64,000 bases of DNA, from assembly GCA_011947345.1 (NCBI GenBank), contig JAAVTG010000358.1, positions 17,313 to 81,312 of the forward strand. Direction: 5' to 3'. The notes below the pieces were generated by a model. That model did not search any database. It saw only the letters and a program-made list of their open reading frames with translations, and was not told the DNA's origin. This DNA is from Phytophthora quininea (taxonomy: Eukaryota; Oomycota; Peronosporomycetes; Peronosporales; Peronosporaceae). Below, one piece after another: positions 1 through 12,762 of the stretch. The position numbers and the translations under genes were made by a program. Position 1 is the first letter of the stretch, and each line of letters opens with the position of its first letter.

Positions 1-3000
1 TACATCATTAAATCGCAGTGCCTGTAGTGGGCTTGCTGCACGTTGGTACATCATTAAATCGCAGTGCCTGTAGTGGGCTTGCTGCACGTTGGTACATCAT
101 TAAATCGCAGTGCCGGAAGCGCCCACTCCGCTCGAGCGGGTCGGGTTGCGAAGTGCGGCGCAGTGAGATAGTGAGATAGCGGCGATAGCAGATGAGTGAT
201 GCCGGGCCGCGTTCCATCTAGTACACCGCATGAGTATAGCCAGGCCGCCAAAGGCTCGCACCCCGACACGTGCGCTTGGGGTTTAGCTCTCGTGGGGGCG
301 GGCGGGCGGGCGGGCGGGGAGGGCGGCGGACATGGTTGCGATGCCGCCGCGCAGCCGGAGGGCCGTACCAGAACGCCAGACCCTGTTAGGCGCGCGTACT
401 GTGTGCAACCGTCGGTTTCGAGCCGGTAGTGGGCTTGCTGCACGTTGGTACATCATTAAATCGCAGTGCCTGTAGTGGGCTTGCTGCACGTTGGTACATC
501 ATTAAATCGCAGTGCCGGAAGCGCCCACTCCGCTCGAGCGGGTCGGGTTGCGAAGTGCGGCGCAGTGAGATAGTGAGATAGCGGCGATAGCAGATGAGTG
601 ATGCCGGGCCGCGTTCCATCTAGTACACCGCATGAGTATAGCCAGGCCGCCAAAGGCTCGCACCCCGACACGTGCGCTTGGGGTTTAGCTCTCGTGGGGG
701 CGGGCGGGCGGGCGGGCGGGGAGGGGGCGGCGGACATGGTTGCGATGCCGCCGCGCAGCCGGAGGGCCGTACCAGAACGCCAGACCCTGTTAGGCGCGCG
801 TACTGTGTGCAACCGTCGGTTTCGAGCCGGTAGTGGGCTTGCTGCACGTTGGTACATCATTAAATCGCAGTGCCTGTAGTGGGCTTGCTGCACGTTGGTA
901 CATCATTAAATCGCAGTGCCGGAAGCGCCCACTCCGCTCGAGCGGGTCGGGTTGCGAAGTGCGGCGCAGTGAGATAGTGAGATAGCGGCGATAGCAGATG
1001 AGTGATGCCGGGCCGCGTTCCATCTAGTACACCGCATGAGTATAGCCAGGCCGCCAAAGGCTCGCACCCCGACACGTGCGCTTGGGGTTTAGCTCTCGTG
1101 GGGGCGGGCGGGCGGGCGGGCGGGGGAGGGGGCGGCGGACATGGTTGCGATGCCGCCGCGCAGCCGGAGGGCCGTACCAGAACGCCAGACCCTGTTAGGC
1201 GCGCGTACTGTGTGCAACCGTCGGTTTCGAGCCGGTAGTGGGCTTGCTGCACGTTGGTACATCATTAAATCGCAGTGCCTGTAGTGGGCTTGCTGCACGT
1301 TGGTACATCATTAAATCGCAGTGCCGGAAGCGCCCACTCCGCTCGAGCGGGTCGGGTTGCGAAGTGCGGCGCAGTGAGATAGTGAGATAGCGGCGATAGC
1401 AGATGAGTGATGCCGGGCCGCGTTCCATCTAGTACACCGCATGAGTATAGCCAGGCCGCCAAAGGCTCGCACCCCGACACGTGCGCTTGGGGTTTAGCTC
1501 TCGTGGGGGCGGGCGGGCGGGCGGGCGGGGGGGCGGCGGACATGGTTGCGATGCCGCCGCGCAGCCGGAGGGCCGTACCAGAACGCCAGACCCTGTTAGG
1601 CGCGCGTACTGTGTGCAACCGTCGGTTTCGAGCCGGTAGTGGGCTTGCTGCACGTTGGTACATCATTAAATCGCAGTGCCTGTAGTGGGCTTGCTGCACG
1701 TTGGTACATCATTAAATCGCAGTGCCGGAAGCGCCCACTCCGCTCGAGCGGGTCGGGTTGCGAAGTGCGGCGCAGTGAGATAGTGAGATAGCGGCGATAG
1801 CAGATGAGTGATGCCGGGCCGCGTTCCATCTAGTACACCGCATGAGTATAGCCAGGCCGCCAAAGGCTCGCACCCCGACACGTGCGCTTGGGGTTTAGCT
1901 CTCGTGGGGGCGGGCGGGCGGGCGGGCGGGGAGGGGGCGGCGGACATGGTTGCGATGCCGCCGCGCAGCCGGAGGGCCGTACCAGAACGCCAGACCCTGT
2001 TAGGCGCGCGTACTGTGTGCAACCGTCGGTTTCGAGCCGGTAGTGGGCTTGCTGCACGTTGGTACATCATTAAATCGCAGTGCCTGTAGTGGGCTTGCTG
2101 CACGTTGGTACATCATTAAATCGCAGTGCCGGAAGCGCCCACTCCGCTCGAGCGGGTCGGGTTGCGAAGTGCGGCGCAGTGAGATAGTGAGATAGCGGCG
2201 ATAGCAGATGAGTGATGCCGGGCCGCGTTCCATCTAGTACACCGCATGAGTATAGCCAGGCCGCCAAAGGCTCGCACCCCGACACGTGCGCTTGGGGTTT
2301 AGCTCTCGTGGGGGCGGGCGGGCGGGCGGGCGGGGGAGGCGGCGGACATGGTTGCGATGCCGCCGCGCAGCCGGAGGGCCGTACCAGAACGCCAGACCCT
2401 GTTAGGCGCGCGTACTGTGTGCAACCGTCGGTTTCGAGCCGGTAGTGGGCTTGCTGCACGTTGGTACATCATTAAATCGCAGTGCCTGTAGTGGGCTTGC
2501 TGCACGTTGGTACATCATTAAATCGCAGTGCCGGAAGCGCCCACTCCGCTCGAGCGGGTCGGGTTGCGAAGTGCGGCGCAGTGAGATAGTGAGATAGCGG
2601 CGATAGCAGATGAGTGATGCCGGGCCGCGTTCCATCTAGTACACCGCATGAGTATAGCCAGGCCGCCAAAGGCTCGCACCCCGACACGTGCGCTTGGGGT
2701 TTAGCTCTCGTGGGGGCGGGCGGGCGGGCGGGCGGGGAGGGGGCGGCGGACATGGTTGCGATGCCGCCGCGCAGCCGGAGGGCCGTACCAGAACGCCAGA
2801 CCCTGTTAGGCGCGCGTACTGTGTGCAACCGTCGGTTTCGAGCCGGTAGTGGGCTTGCTGCACGTTGGTACATCATTAAATCGCAGTGCCTGTAGTGGGC
2901 TTGCTGCACGTTGGTACATCATTAAATCGCAGTGCCGGAAGCGCCCACTCCGCTCGAGCGGGTCGGGTTGCGAAGTGCGGCGCAGTGAGATAGTGAGATA

Positions 3001-6000
3001 GCGGCGATAGCAGATGAGTGATGCCGGGCCGCGTTCCATCTAGTACACCGCATGAGTATAGCCAGGCCGCCAAAGGCTCGCACCCCGACACGTGCGCTTG
3101 GGGTTTAGCTCTCGTGGGGGCGGGCGGGCGGGCGGGCGGGGAGGGGGCGGCGGACATGGTTGCGATGCCGCCGCGCAGCCGGAGGGCCGTACCAGAACGC
3201 CAGACCCTGTTAGGCGCGCGTACTGTGTGCAACCGTCGGTTTCGAGCCGGTAGTGGGCTTGCTGCACGTTGGTACATCATTAAATCGCAGTGCCTGTAGT
3301 GGGCTTGCTGCACGTTGGTACATCATTAAATCGCAGTGCCGGAAGCGCCCACTCCGCTCGAGCGGGTCGGGTTGCGAAGTGCGGCGCAGTGAGATAGTGA
3401 GATAGCGGCGATAGCAGATGAGTGATGCCGGGCCGCGTTCCATCTAGTACACCGCATGAGTATAGCCAGGCCGCCAAAGGCTCGCACCCCGACACGTGCG
3501 CTTGGGGTTTAGCTCTCGTGGGGGCGGGCGGGCGGGCGGGCGGGGAGGGCGGCGGACATGGTTGCGATGCCGCCGCGCAGCCGGAGGGCCGTACCAGAAC
3601 GCCAGACCCTGTTAGGCGCGCGTACTGTGTGCAACCGTCGGTTTCGAGCCGGTAGTGGGCTTGCTGCACGTTGGTACATCATTAAATCGCAGTGCCTGTA
3701 GTGGGCTTGCTGCACGTTGGTACATCATTAAATCGCAGTGCCGGAAGCGCCCACTCCGCTCGAGCGGGTCGGGTTGCGAAGTGCGGCGCAGTGAGATAGT
3801 GAGATAGCGGCGATAGCAGATGAGTGATGCCGGGCCGCGTTCCATCTAGTACACCGCATGAGTATAGCCAGGCCGCCAAAGGCTCGCACCCCGACACGTG
3901 CGCTTGGGGTTTAGCTCTCGTGGGGGCGGGCGGGCGGGCGGGCGGGGAGGGGGCGGCGGACATGGTTGCGATGCCGCCGCGCAGCCGGAGGGCCGTACCA
4001 GAACGCCAGATCCTGTTAGGCGCGCGTACTGTGTGCAACCGTCGGTTTCGAGCCGGTAGTGGGCTTGCTGCACGTTGGTACATCATTAAATCGCAGTGCC
4101 TGTAGTGGGCTTGCTGCACGTTGGTACATCATTAAATCGCAGTGCCGGAAGCGCCCACTCCGCTCGAGCGGGTCGGGTTGCGAAGTGCGGCGCAGTGAGA
4201 TAGTGAGATAGCGGCGATAGCAGATGAGTGATGCCGGGCCGCGTTCCATCTAGTACACCGCATGAGTATAGCCAGGCCGCCAAAGGCTCGCACCCCGACA
4301 CGTGCGCTTGGGGTTTAGCTCTCGTGGGGGCGGGCGGGCGGGCGGGCGGGGGGGGGCGGCGGACATGGTTGCGATGCCGCCGCGCAGCCGGAGGGCCGTA
4401 CCAGAACGCCAGACCCTGTTAGGCGCGCGTACTGTGTGCAACCGTCGGTTTCGAGCCGGTAGTGGGCTTGCTGCACGTTGGTACATCATTAAATCGCAGT
4501 GCCTGTAGTGGGCTTGCTGCACGTTGGTACATCATTAAATCGCAGTGCCGGAAGCGCCCACTCCGCTCGAGCGGGTCGGGTTGCGAAGTGCGGCGCAGTG
4601 AGATAGTGAGATAGCGGCGATAGCAGATGAGTGATGCCGGGCCGCGTTCCATCTAGTACACCGCATGAGTATAGCCAGGCCGCCAAAGGCTCGCACCCCG
4701 ACACGTGCGCTTGGGGTTTAGCTCTCGTGGGGGCGGGCGGGCGGGCGGGCGGGGGGGCGGCGGACATGGTTGCGATGCCGCCGCGCAGCCGGAGGGCCGT
4801 ACCAGAACGCCAGACCCTGTTAGGCGCGCGTACTGTGTGCAACCGTCGGTTTCGAGCCGGTAGTGGGCTTGCTGCACGTTGGTACATCATTAAATCGCAG
4901 TGCCTGTAGTGGGCTTGCTGCACGTTGGTACATCATTAAATCGCAGTGCCGGAAGCGCCCACTCCGCTCGAGCGGGTCGGGTTGCGAAGTGCGGCGCAGT
5001 GAGATAGTGAGATAGCGGCGATAGCAGATGAGTGATGCCGGGCCGCGTTCCATCTAGTACACCGCATGAGTATAGCCAGGCCGCCAAAGGCTCGCACCCC
5101 GACACGTGCGCTTGGGGTTTAGCTCTCGTGGGGGCGGGCGGGCGGGCGGGCGGGGAGGGGCGGCGGACATGGTTGCGATGCCGCCGCGCAGCCGGAGGGC
5201 CGTACCAGAACGCCAGACCCTGTTAGGCGCGCGTACTGTGTGCAACCGTCGGTTTCGAGCCGGTAGTGGGCTTGCTGCACGTTGGTACATCATTAAATCG
5301 CAGTGCCTGTAGTGGGCTTGCTGCACGTTGGTACATCATTAAATCGCAGTGCCGGAAGCGCCCACTCCGCTCGAGCGGGTCGGGTTGCGAAGTGCGGCGC
5401 AGTGAGATAGTGAGATAGCGGCGATAGCAGATGAGTGATGCCGGGCCGCGTTCCATCTAGTACACCGCATGAGTATAGCCAGGCCGCCAAAGGCTCGCAC
5501 CCCGACACGTGCGCTTGGGGTTTAGCTCTCGTGGGGGCGGGCGGGCGGGCGGGCGGGGAGGGGGCGGCGGACATGGTTGCGATGCCGCCGCGCAGCCGGA
5601 GGGCCGTACCAGAACGCCAGACCCTGTTAGGCGCGCGTACTGTGTGCAACCGTCGGTTTCGAGCCGGTAGTGGGCTTGCTGCACGTTGGTACATCATTAA
5701 ATCGCAGTGCCTGTAGTGGGCTTGCTGCACGTTGGTACATCATTAAATCGCAGTGCCGGAAGCGCCCACTCCGCTCGAGCGGGTCGGGTTGCGAAGTGCG
5801 GCGCAGTGAGATAGTGAGATAGCGGCGATAGCAGATGAGTGATGCCGGGCCGCGTTCCATCTAGTACACCGCATGAGTATAGCCAGGCCGCCAAAGGCTC
5901 GCACCCCGACACGTGCGCTTGGGGTTTAGCTCTCGTGGGGGCGGGCGGGCGGGCGGGCGGGGGAGGGGGCGGCGGACATGGTTGCGATGCCGCCGCGCAG

Positions 6001-9000
6001 CCGGAGGGCCGTACCAGAACGCCAGACCCTGTTAGGCGCGCGTACTGTGTGCAACCGTCGGTTTCGAGCCGGTAGTGGGCTTGCTGCACGTTGGTACATC
6101 ATTAAATCGCAGTGCCTGTAGTGGGCTTGCTGCACGTTGGTACATCATTAAATCGCAGTGCCGGAAGCGCCCACTCCGCTCGAGCGGGTCGGGTTGCGAA
6201 GTGCGGCGCAGTGAGATAGTGAGATAGCGGCGATAGCAGATGAGTGATGCCGGGCCGCGTTCCATCTAGTACACCGCATGAGTATAGCCAGGCCGCCAAA
6301 GGCTCGCACCCCGACACGTGCGCTTGGGGTTTAGCTCTCGTGGGGGCGGGCGGGCGGGCGGGCGGGGAGGGGGCGGCGGACATGGTTGCGATGCCGCCGC
6401 GCAGCCGGAGGGCCGTACCAGAACGCCAGACCCTGTTAGGCGCGCGTACTGTGTGCAACCGTCGGTTTCGAGCCGGTAGTGGGCTTGCTGCACGTTGGTA
6501 CATCATTAAATCGCAGTGCCTGTAGTGGGCTTGCTGCACGTTGGTACATCATTAAATCGCAGTGCCGGAAGCGCCCACTCCGCTCGAGCGGGTCGGGTTG
6601 CGAAGTGCGGCGCAGTGAGATAGTGAGATAGCGGCGATAGCAGATGAGTGATGCCGGGCCGCGTTCCATCTAGTACACCGCATGAGTATAGCCAGGCCGC
6701 CAAAGGCTCGCACCCCGACACGTGCGCTTGGGGTTTAGCTCTCGTGGGGGCGGGCGGGCGGGCGGGCGGGGGGGCGGCGGCGGACATGGTTGCGATGCCG
6801 CCGCGCAGCCGGAGGGCCGTACCAGAACGCCAGACCCTGTTAGGCGCGCGTACTGTGTGCAACCGTCGGTTTCGAGCCGGTAGTGGGCTTGCTGCACGTT
6901 GGTACATCATTAAATCGCAGTGCCTGTAGTGGGCTTGCTGCACGTTGGTACATCATTAAATCGCAGTGCCGGAAGCGCCCACTCCGCTCGAGCGGGTCGG
7001 GTTGCGAAGTGCGGCGCAGTGAGATAGTGAGATAGCGGCGATAGCAGATGAGTGATGCCGGGCCGCGTTCCATCTAGTACACCGCATGAGTATAGCCAGG
7101 CCGCCAAAGGCTCGCACCCCGACACGTGCGCTTGGGGTTTAGCTCTCGTGGGGGCGGGCGGGCGGGCGGGCGGGGAGGGCGGCGGACATGGTTGCGATGC
7201 CGCCGCGCAGCCGGAGGGCCGTACCAGAACGCCAGACCCTGTTAGGCGCGCGTACTGTGTGCAACCGTCGGTTTCGAGCCGGTAGTGGGCTTGCTGCACG
7301 TTGGTACATCATTAAATCGCAGTGCCTGTAGTGGGCTTGCTGCACGTTGGTACATCATTAAATCGCAGTGCCGGAAGCGCCCACTCCGCTCGAGCGGGTC
7401 GGGTTGCGAAGTGCGGCGCAGTGAGATAGTGAGATAGCGGCGATAGCAGATGAGTGATGCCGGGCCGCGTTCCATCTAGTACACCGCATGAGTATAGCCA
7501 GGCCGCCAAAGGCTCGCACCCCGACACGTGCGCTTGGGGTTTAGCCTCGTGGGGGCGGGCGGGCGGGCGGGCGGGGAGGGGGCGGACATGGTTGCGATGC
7601 CGCCGCGCAGCCGGAGGGCCGTACCAGAACGCCAGACCCTGTTAGGCGCGCGTACTGTGTGCAACCGTCGGTTTCGAGCCGGTAGTGGGCTTGCTGCACG
7701 TTGGTACATCATTAAATCGCAGTGCCTGTAGTGGGCTTGCTGCACGTTGGTACATCATTAAATCGCAGTGCCGGAAGCGCCCACTCCGCTCGAGCGGGTC
7801 GGGTTGCGAAGTGCGGCGCAGTGAGATAGTGAGATAGCGGCGATAGCAGATGAGTGATGCCGGGCCGCGTTCCATCTAGTACACCGCATGAGTATAGCCA
7901 GGCCGCCAAAGGCTCGCACCCCGACACGTGCGCTTGGGGTTTAGCTCTCGTGGGGGCGGGCGGGCGGGCGGGGAGGGGGCGGCGGACATGGTTGCGATGC
8001 CGCCGCGCAGCCGGAGGGCCGTACCAGAACGCCAGACCCTGTTAGGCGCGCGTACTGTGTGCAACCGTCGGTTTCGAGCCGGTAGTGGGCTTGCTGCACG
8101 TTGGTACATCATTAAATCGCAGTGCCTGTAGTGGGCTTGCTGCACGTTGGTACATCATTAAATCGCAGTGCCGGAAGCGCCCACTCCGCTCGAGCGGGTC
8201 GGGTTGCGAAGTGCGGCGCAGTGAGATAGTGAGATAGCGGCGATAGCAGATGAGTGATGCCGGGCCGCGTTCCATCTAGTACACCGCATGAGTATAGCCA
8301 GGCCGCCAAAGGCTCGCACCCCGACACGTGCGCTTGGGGTTTAGCTCTCGTGGGGGCGGGCGGGCGGGCGGGCGGGGAGGGGGCGGCGGACATGGTTGCG
8401 ATGCCGCCGCGCAGCCGGAGGGCCGTACCAGAACGCCAGACCCTGTTAGGCGCGCGTACTGTGTGCAACCGTCGGTTTCGAGCCGGTAGTGGGCTTGCTG
8501 CACGTTGGTACATCATTAAATCGCAGTGCCTGTAGTGGGCTTGCTGCACGTTGGTACATCATTAAATCGCAGTGCCGGAAGCGCCCACTCCGCTCGAGCG
8601 GGTCGGGTTGCGAAGTGCGGCGCAGTGAGATAGTGAGATAGCGGCGATAGCAGATGAGTGATGCCGGGCCGCGTTCCATCTAGTACACCGCATGAGTATA
8701 GCCAGGCCGCCAAAGGCTCGCACCCCGACACGTGCGCTTGGGGTTTAGCTCTCGTGGGGGCGGGCGGGCGGGCGGGCGGGGGGGCGGCGGACATGGTTGC
8801 GATGCCGCCGCGCAGCCGGAGGGCCGTACCAGAACGCCAGACCCTGTTAGGCGCGCGTACTGTGTGCAACCGTCGGTTTCGAGCCGGTAGTGGGCTTGCT
8901 GCACGTTGGTACATCATTAAATCGCAGTGCCTGTAGTGGGCTTGCTGCACGTTGGTACATCATTAAATCGCAGTGCCGGAAGCGCCCACTCCGCTCGAGC

Positions 9001-12000
9001 GGGTCGGGTTGCGAAGTGCGGCGCAGTGAGATAGTGAGATAGCGGCGATAGCAGATGAGTGATGCCGGGCCGCGTTCCATCTAGTACACCGCATGAGTAT
9101 AGCCAGGCCGCCAAAGGCTCGCACCCCGACACGTGCGCTTGGGGTTTAGCTCTCGTGGGGGCGGGCGGGCGGGCGGGCGGGGGGGGGGGCGGACATGGTT
9201 GCGATGCCGCCGCGCAGCCGGAGGGCCGTACCAGAACGCCAGACCCTGTTAGGCGCGCGTACTGTGTGCAACCGTCGGTTTCGAGCCGGTAGTGGGCTTG
9301 CTGCACGTTGGTACATCATTAAATCGCAGTGCCTGTAGTGGGCTTGCTGCACGTTGGTACATCATTAAATCGCAGTGCCGGAAGCGCCCACTCCGCTCGA
9401 GCGGGTCGGGTTGCGAAGTGCGGCGCAGTGAGATAGTGAGATAGCGGCGATAGCAGATGAGTGATGCCGGGCCGCGTTCCATCTAGTACACCGCATGAGT
9501 ATAGCCAGGCCGCCAAAGGCTCGCACCCCGACACGTGCGCTTGGGGTTTAGCTCTCGTGGGCGGGCGGGCGGGCGGGCGGGGAGGGGGCGGCGGACATGG
9601 TTGCGATGCCGCCGCGCAGCCGGAGGGCCGTACCAGAACGCCAGACCCTGTTAGGCGCGCGTACTGTGTGCAACCGTCGGTTTCGAGCCGGTAGTGGGCT
9701 TGCTGCACGTTGGTACATCATTAAATCGCAGTGCCTGTAGTGGGCTTGCTGCACGTTGGTACATCATTAAATCGCAGTGCCCGCCCACTCCGCTCGAGCG
9801 GGTCGGGTTGCGAAGTGCGGCGCAGTGAGATAGTGAGATAGCGGCGATAGCAGATGAGTGATGCCGGGCCGCGTTCCATCTAGTACACCGCATGAGTATA
9901 GCCAGGCCGCCAAAGGCTCGCACCCCGACACGTGCGCTTGGGGTTTAGCTCTCGTGGGGGCGGGCGGGCGGGCGGGCGGGGAGGGGGCGGCGGACATGGT
10001 TGCGATGCCGCCGCGCAGCCGGAGGGCCGTACCAGAACGCCAGACCCTGTTAGGCGCGCGTACTGTGTGCAACCGTCGGTTTCGAGCCGGTAGTGGGCTT
10101 GCTGCACGTTGGTACATCATTAAATCGCAGTGCCGGAAGCGCCCACTCCGCTCGAGCGGGTCGGGTTGCGAAGTGCGGCGCAGTGAGATAGTGAGATAGC
10201 GGCGATAGCAGATGAGTGATGCCGGGCCGCGTTCCATCTAGTACACCGCATGAGTATAGCCAGGCCGCCAAAGGCTCGCACCCCGACACGTGCGCTTGGG
10301 GTTTAGCTCTCGTGGGGGCGGGCGGGCGGGCGGGCGGGGGAGGGGGCGGCGGACATGGTTGCGATGCCGCCGCGCAGCCGGAGGGCCGTACCAGAACGCC
10401 AGACCCTGTTAGGCGCGCGTACTGTGTGCAACCGTCGGTTTCGAGCCGGTAGTGGGCTTGCTGCACGTTGGTACATCATTAAATCGCAGTGCCGGAAGCG
10501 CCCACTCCGCTCGAGCGGGTCGGGTTGCGAAGTGCGGCGCAGTGAGATAGTGAGATAGTGGCGATAGCAGATGAGTGATGCCGGGCCGCGTTCCATCTAG
10601 TACACCGCATGAGTATAGCCAGGCCGCCAAAGGCTCGCACCCCGACACGTGCGCTTGGGGTTTAGCTCTCGTGGGGGCGGGCGGGCGGGCGGGCGGGGGA
10701 GGGGGCGGCGGACATGGTTGCGATGCCGCCGCGCAGCCGGAGGGCCGTACCAGAACGCCAGACCCTGTTAGGCGCGCGTACTGTGCGCAACCGTCGGTTT
10801 CGAGCCGGTAGTGGGCTTGCTGCACGTTGGTACATCATTAAATCGCAGTGCCGGAAGCGCCCACTCCGCTCGAGCGGGTCGGGTTGCGAAGTGCGGCGCA
10901 GTGAGATAGTGAGATAGCGGCGATAGCAGATGAGTGATGCCGGGCCGCGTTCCATCTAGTACACCGCATGAGTATAGCCAGGCCGCCAAAGGCTCGCACC
11001 CCGACACGTGCGCTTGGGGTTTAGCTCTCGTGGGGGCGGGCGGGCGGGCGGGCGGGGGAGGGGGCGGCGGACATGGTTGCGATGCCGCCGCGCAGCCGGA
11101 GGGCCGTACCAGAACGCCAGACCCTGTTAGGCGCGCGTACTGTGCGCAACCGTCGGTTTCGAGCCGGTAGTGGGCTTGCTGCACGTTGGTACATCATTAA
11201 ATCGCAGTGCCGGAAGCGCCCACTCCGCTCGAGCGGGTCGGGTTGCGAAGTGCGGCGCAGTGAGATAGTGAGATAGTGGCGATAGCAGATGAGTGATGCC
11301 GGGCCGCGTTCCATCTAGTACACCGCATGAGTATAGCCAGGCCGCCAAAGGCTCGCACCCCGACACGTGCGCTTGGGGTTTAGCTCTCGTGGGGGCGGGC
11401 GGGCGGGCGGGGAGGGGGCGGCGGACATGGTTGCGATGCCGCCGCGCAGCCGGAGGGCCGTACCAGAACGCCAGACCCTGTTAGGCGCGCGTACTGTGCG
11501 CAACCGTCGGTTTCGAGCCGGTAGTGGGCTTGCTGCACGTTGGTACATCATTAAATCGCAGTGCCGGAAGCGCCCACTCCGCTCGAGCGGGTCGGGTTGC
11601 GAAGTGCGGCGCAGTGAGATAGTGAGATAGTGGCGATAGCAGATGAGTGATGCCGGGCCGCGTTCCATCTAGTACACCGCATGAGTATAGCCAGGCCGCC
11701 AAAGGCTCGCACCCCGACACGTGCGCTTGGGGTTTAGCTCTCGTGGGGGCGGGCGGGCGGGCGGGCGGGGAGGGGGCGGCGGACATGGTTGCGATGCCGC
11801 CGCGCAGCCGGAGGGCCGTACCAGAACGCCAGACCCTGTTAGGCGCGCGTACTGTGTGCAACCGTCGGTTTCGAGCCGGTAGTGGGCTTGCTGCACGTTG
11901 GTACATCATTAAATCGCAGTGCCGGAAGCGCCCACTCCGCTCGAGCGGGTCGGGTTGCGAAGTGCGGCGCAGTGAGATAGTGAGATAGCGGCGATAGCAG

Positions 12001-12762
12001 ATGAGTGATGCCGGGCCGCGTTCCATCTAGTACACCGCATGAGTATAGCCAGGCCGCCAAAGGCTCGCACCCCGACACGTGCGCTTGGGGTTTAGCTCGT
12101 GGGGGCGGGCGGGCGGGCGGGGAGGGGGCGGCGGACATGGTTGCGATGCCGCCGCGCAGCCGGAGGGCCGTACCAGAACGCCAGACCCTGTTAGGCGCGC
12201 GTACTGTGCGCAACCGTCGGTTTCGAGCCGGTAGTGGGCTTGCTGCACGTTGGTACATCATTAAATCGCAGTGCCGGAAGCGCCCACTCCGCTCGAGCGG
12301 GTCGGGTTGCGAAGTGCGGCGCAGTGAGATAGTGAGATAGTGGCGATAGCAGATGATGCCGGGCCGCGTTCCATCTAGTACACCGCATGAGTATAGCCAG
12401 GCCGCCAAAGGCTCGCACCCCGACACGTGCGCTTGGGGTTTAGCTCGTGGGGGCGGGCGGGCGGGCGGGCGGGGGAGGGGGCGGCGGACATGGTTGCGAT
12501 GCCGCCGCGCAGCCGGAGGGCCGTACCAGAACGCCAGACCCTGTTAGGCGCGCGTACTGTGCGCAACCGTCGGTTTCGAGCCGGTAGTGGGCTTGCTGCA
12601 CGTTGGTACATCATTAAATCGCAGTGCCGGAAGCGCCCACTCCGCTCGAGCGGGTCGGGTTGCGAAGTGCGGCGCAGTGAGATAGTGAGATAGTGGCGAT
12701 AGCAGATGAGTGATGCCGGGCCGCGTTCCATCTAGTACACCGCATGAGTATAGCCAGGCCGC
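1..12762. repeat. Satellite array, 33 tandem units of about 404 or 358 bp
   Basis: The same unit repeats head to tail from the left edge to about 12762, where it stops abruptly inside a unit. Spacing of a fixed point (196, 598, 1002 ... 9461) is 400-405 bp for the first 24 units, 397 bp once (loss of GGAAG near 9780), then 348-359 bp to the end. Units are nearly identical apart from the length of a GGGC/G-run tract and a few substitutions confined to the right-hand units, such as GATAGCGG to GATAGTGG and TGTGCAAC to TGCGCAAC. All long reading frames here are by-products of the repeat. A centromeric, subtelomeric or rDNA-spacer origin is possible but nothing in the unit settles it. The left end is open. 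Confidence 0.97.
23..114. repeat. 46-bp sub-repeat, two full copies (first of many pairs)
   Basis: A 46-bp segment beginning TGTAGTGGGCTTGCTGCACG and ending CGCAGTGCC occurs at 23-68 and 69-114, with the end of a third copy at 1-22. Units 2 to about 24 of the array carry this segment twice in tandem. Units after about 9858 carry it once, which exactly explains the drop from about 404 to 358 bp. The segment contains a TACATCATTAAAT stretch, the most AT-rich part of an otherwise GC-rich unit. Confidence 0.95.

Noticed and set aside
276..292. GGGGTTTAGC in each satellite unit as telomeric repeat
   Set aside because: It matches one turn of TTTAGGG only and is never tandem, so it is not telomeric DNA.
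410..426. tRNA B-box-like GGTTTCGAGCC in the satellite unit
   Set aside because: It is one base too long for the B box, no matching A box was found at the right distance, and the stretch is simply a CCGG-ended palindrome-like sequence.
8..12426. Dozens of 60-195-codon open frames on both strands of the satellite
   Set aside because: They recur once per unit, end wherever the unit changes frame and show no codon or domain signal. They are by-products of a GC-rich tandem repeat.
1..12762. CRISPR-like or CRISPR array interpretation of the regular repeats
   Set aside because: Units abut without unique spacers and the host is eukaryotic.
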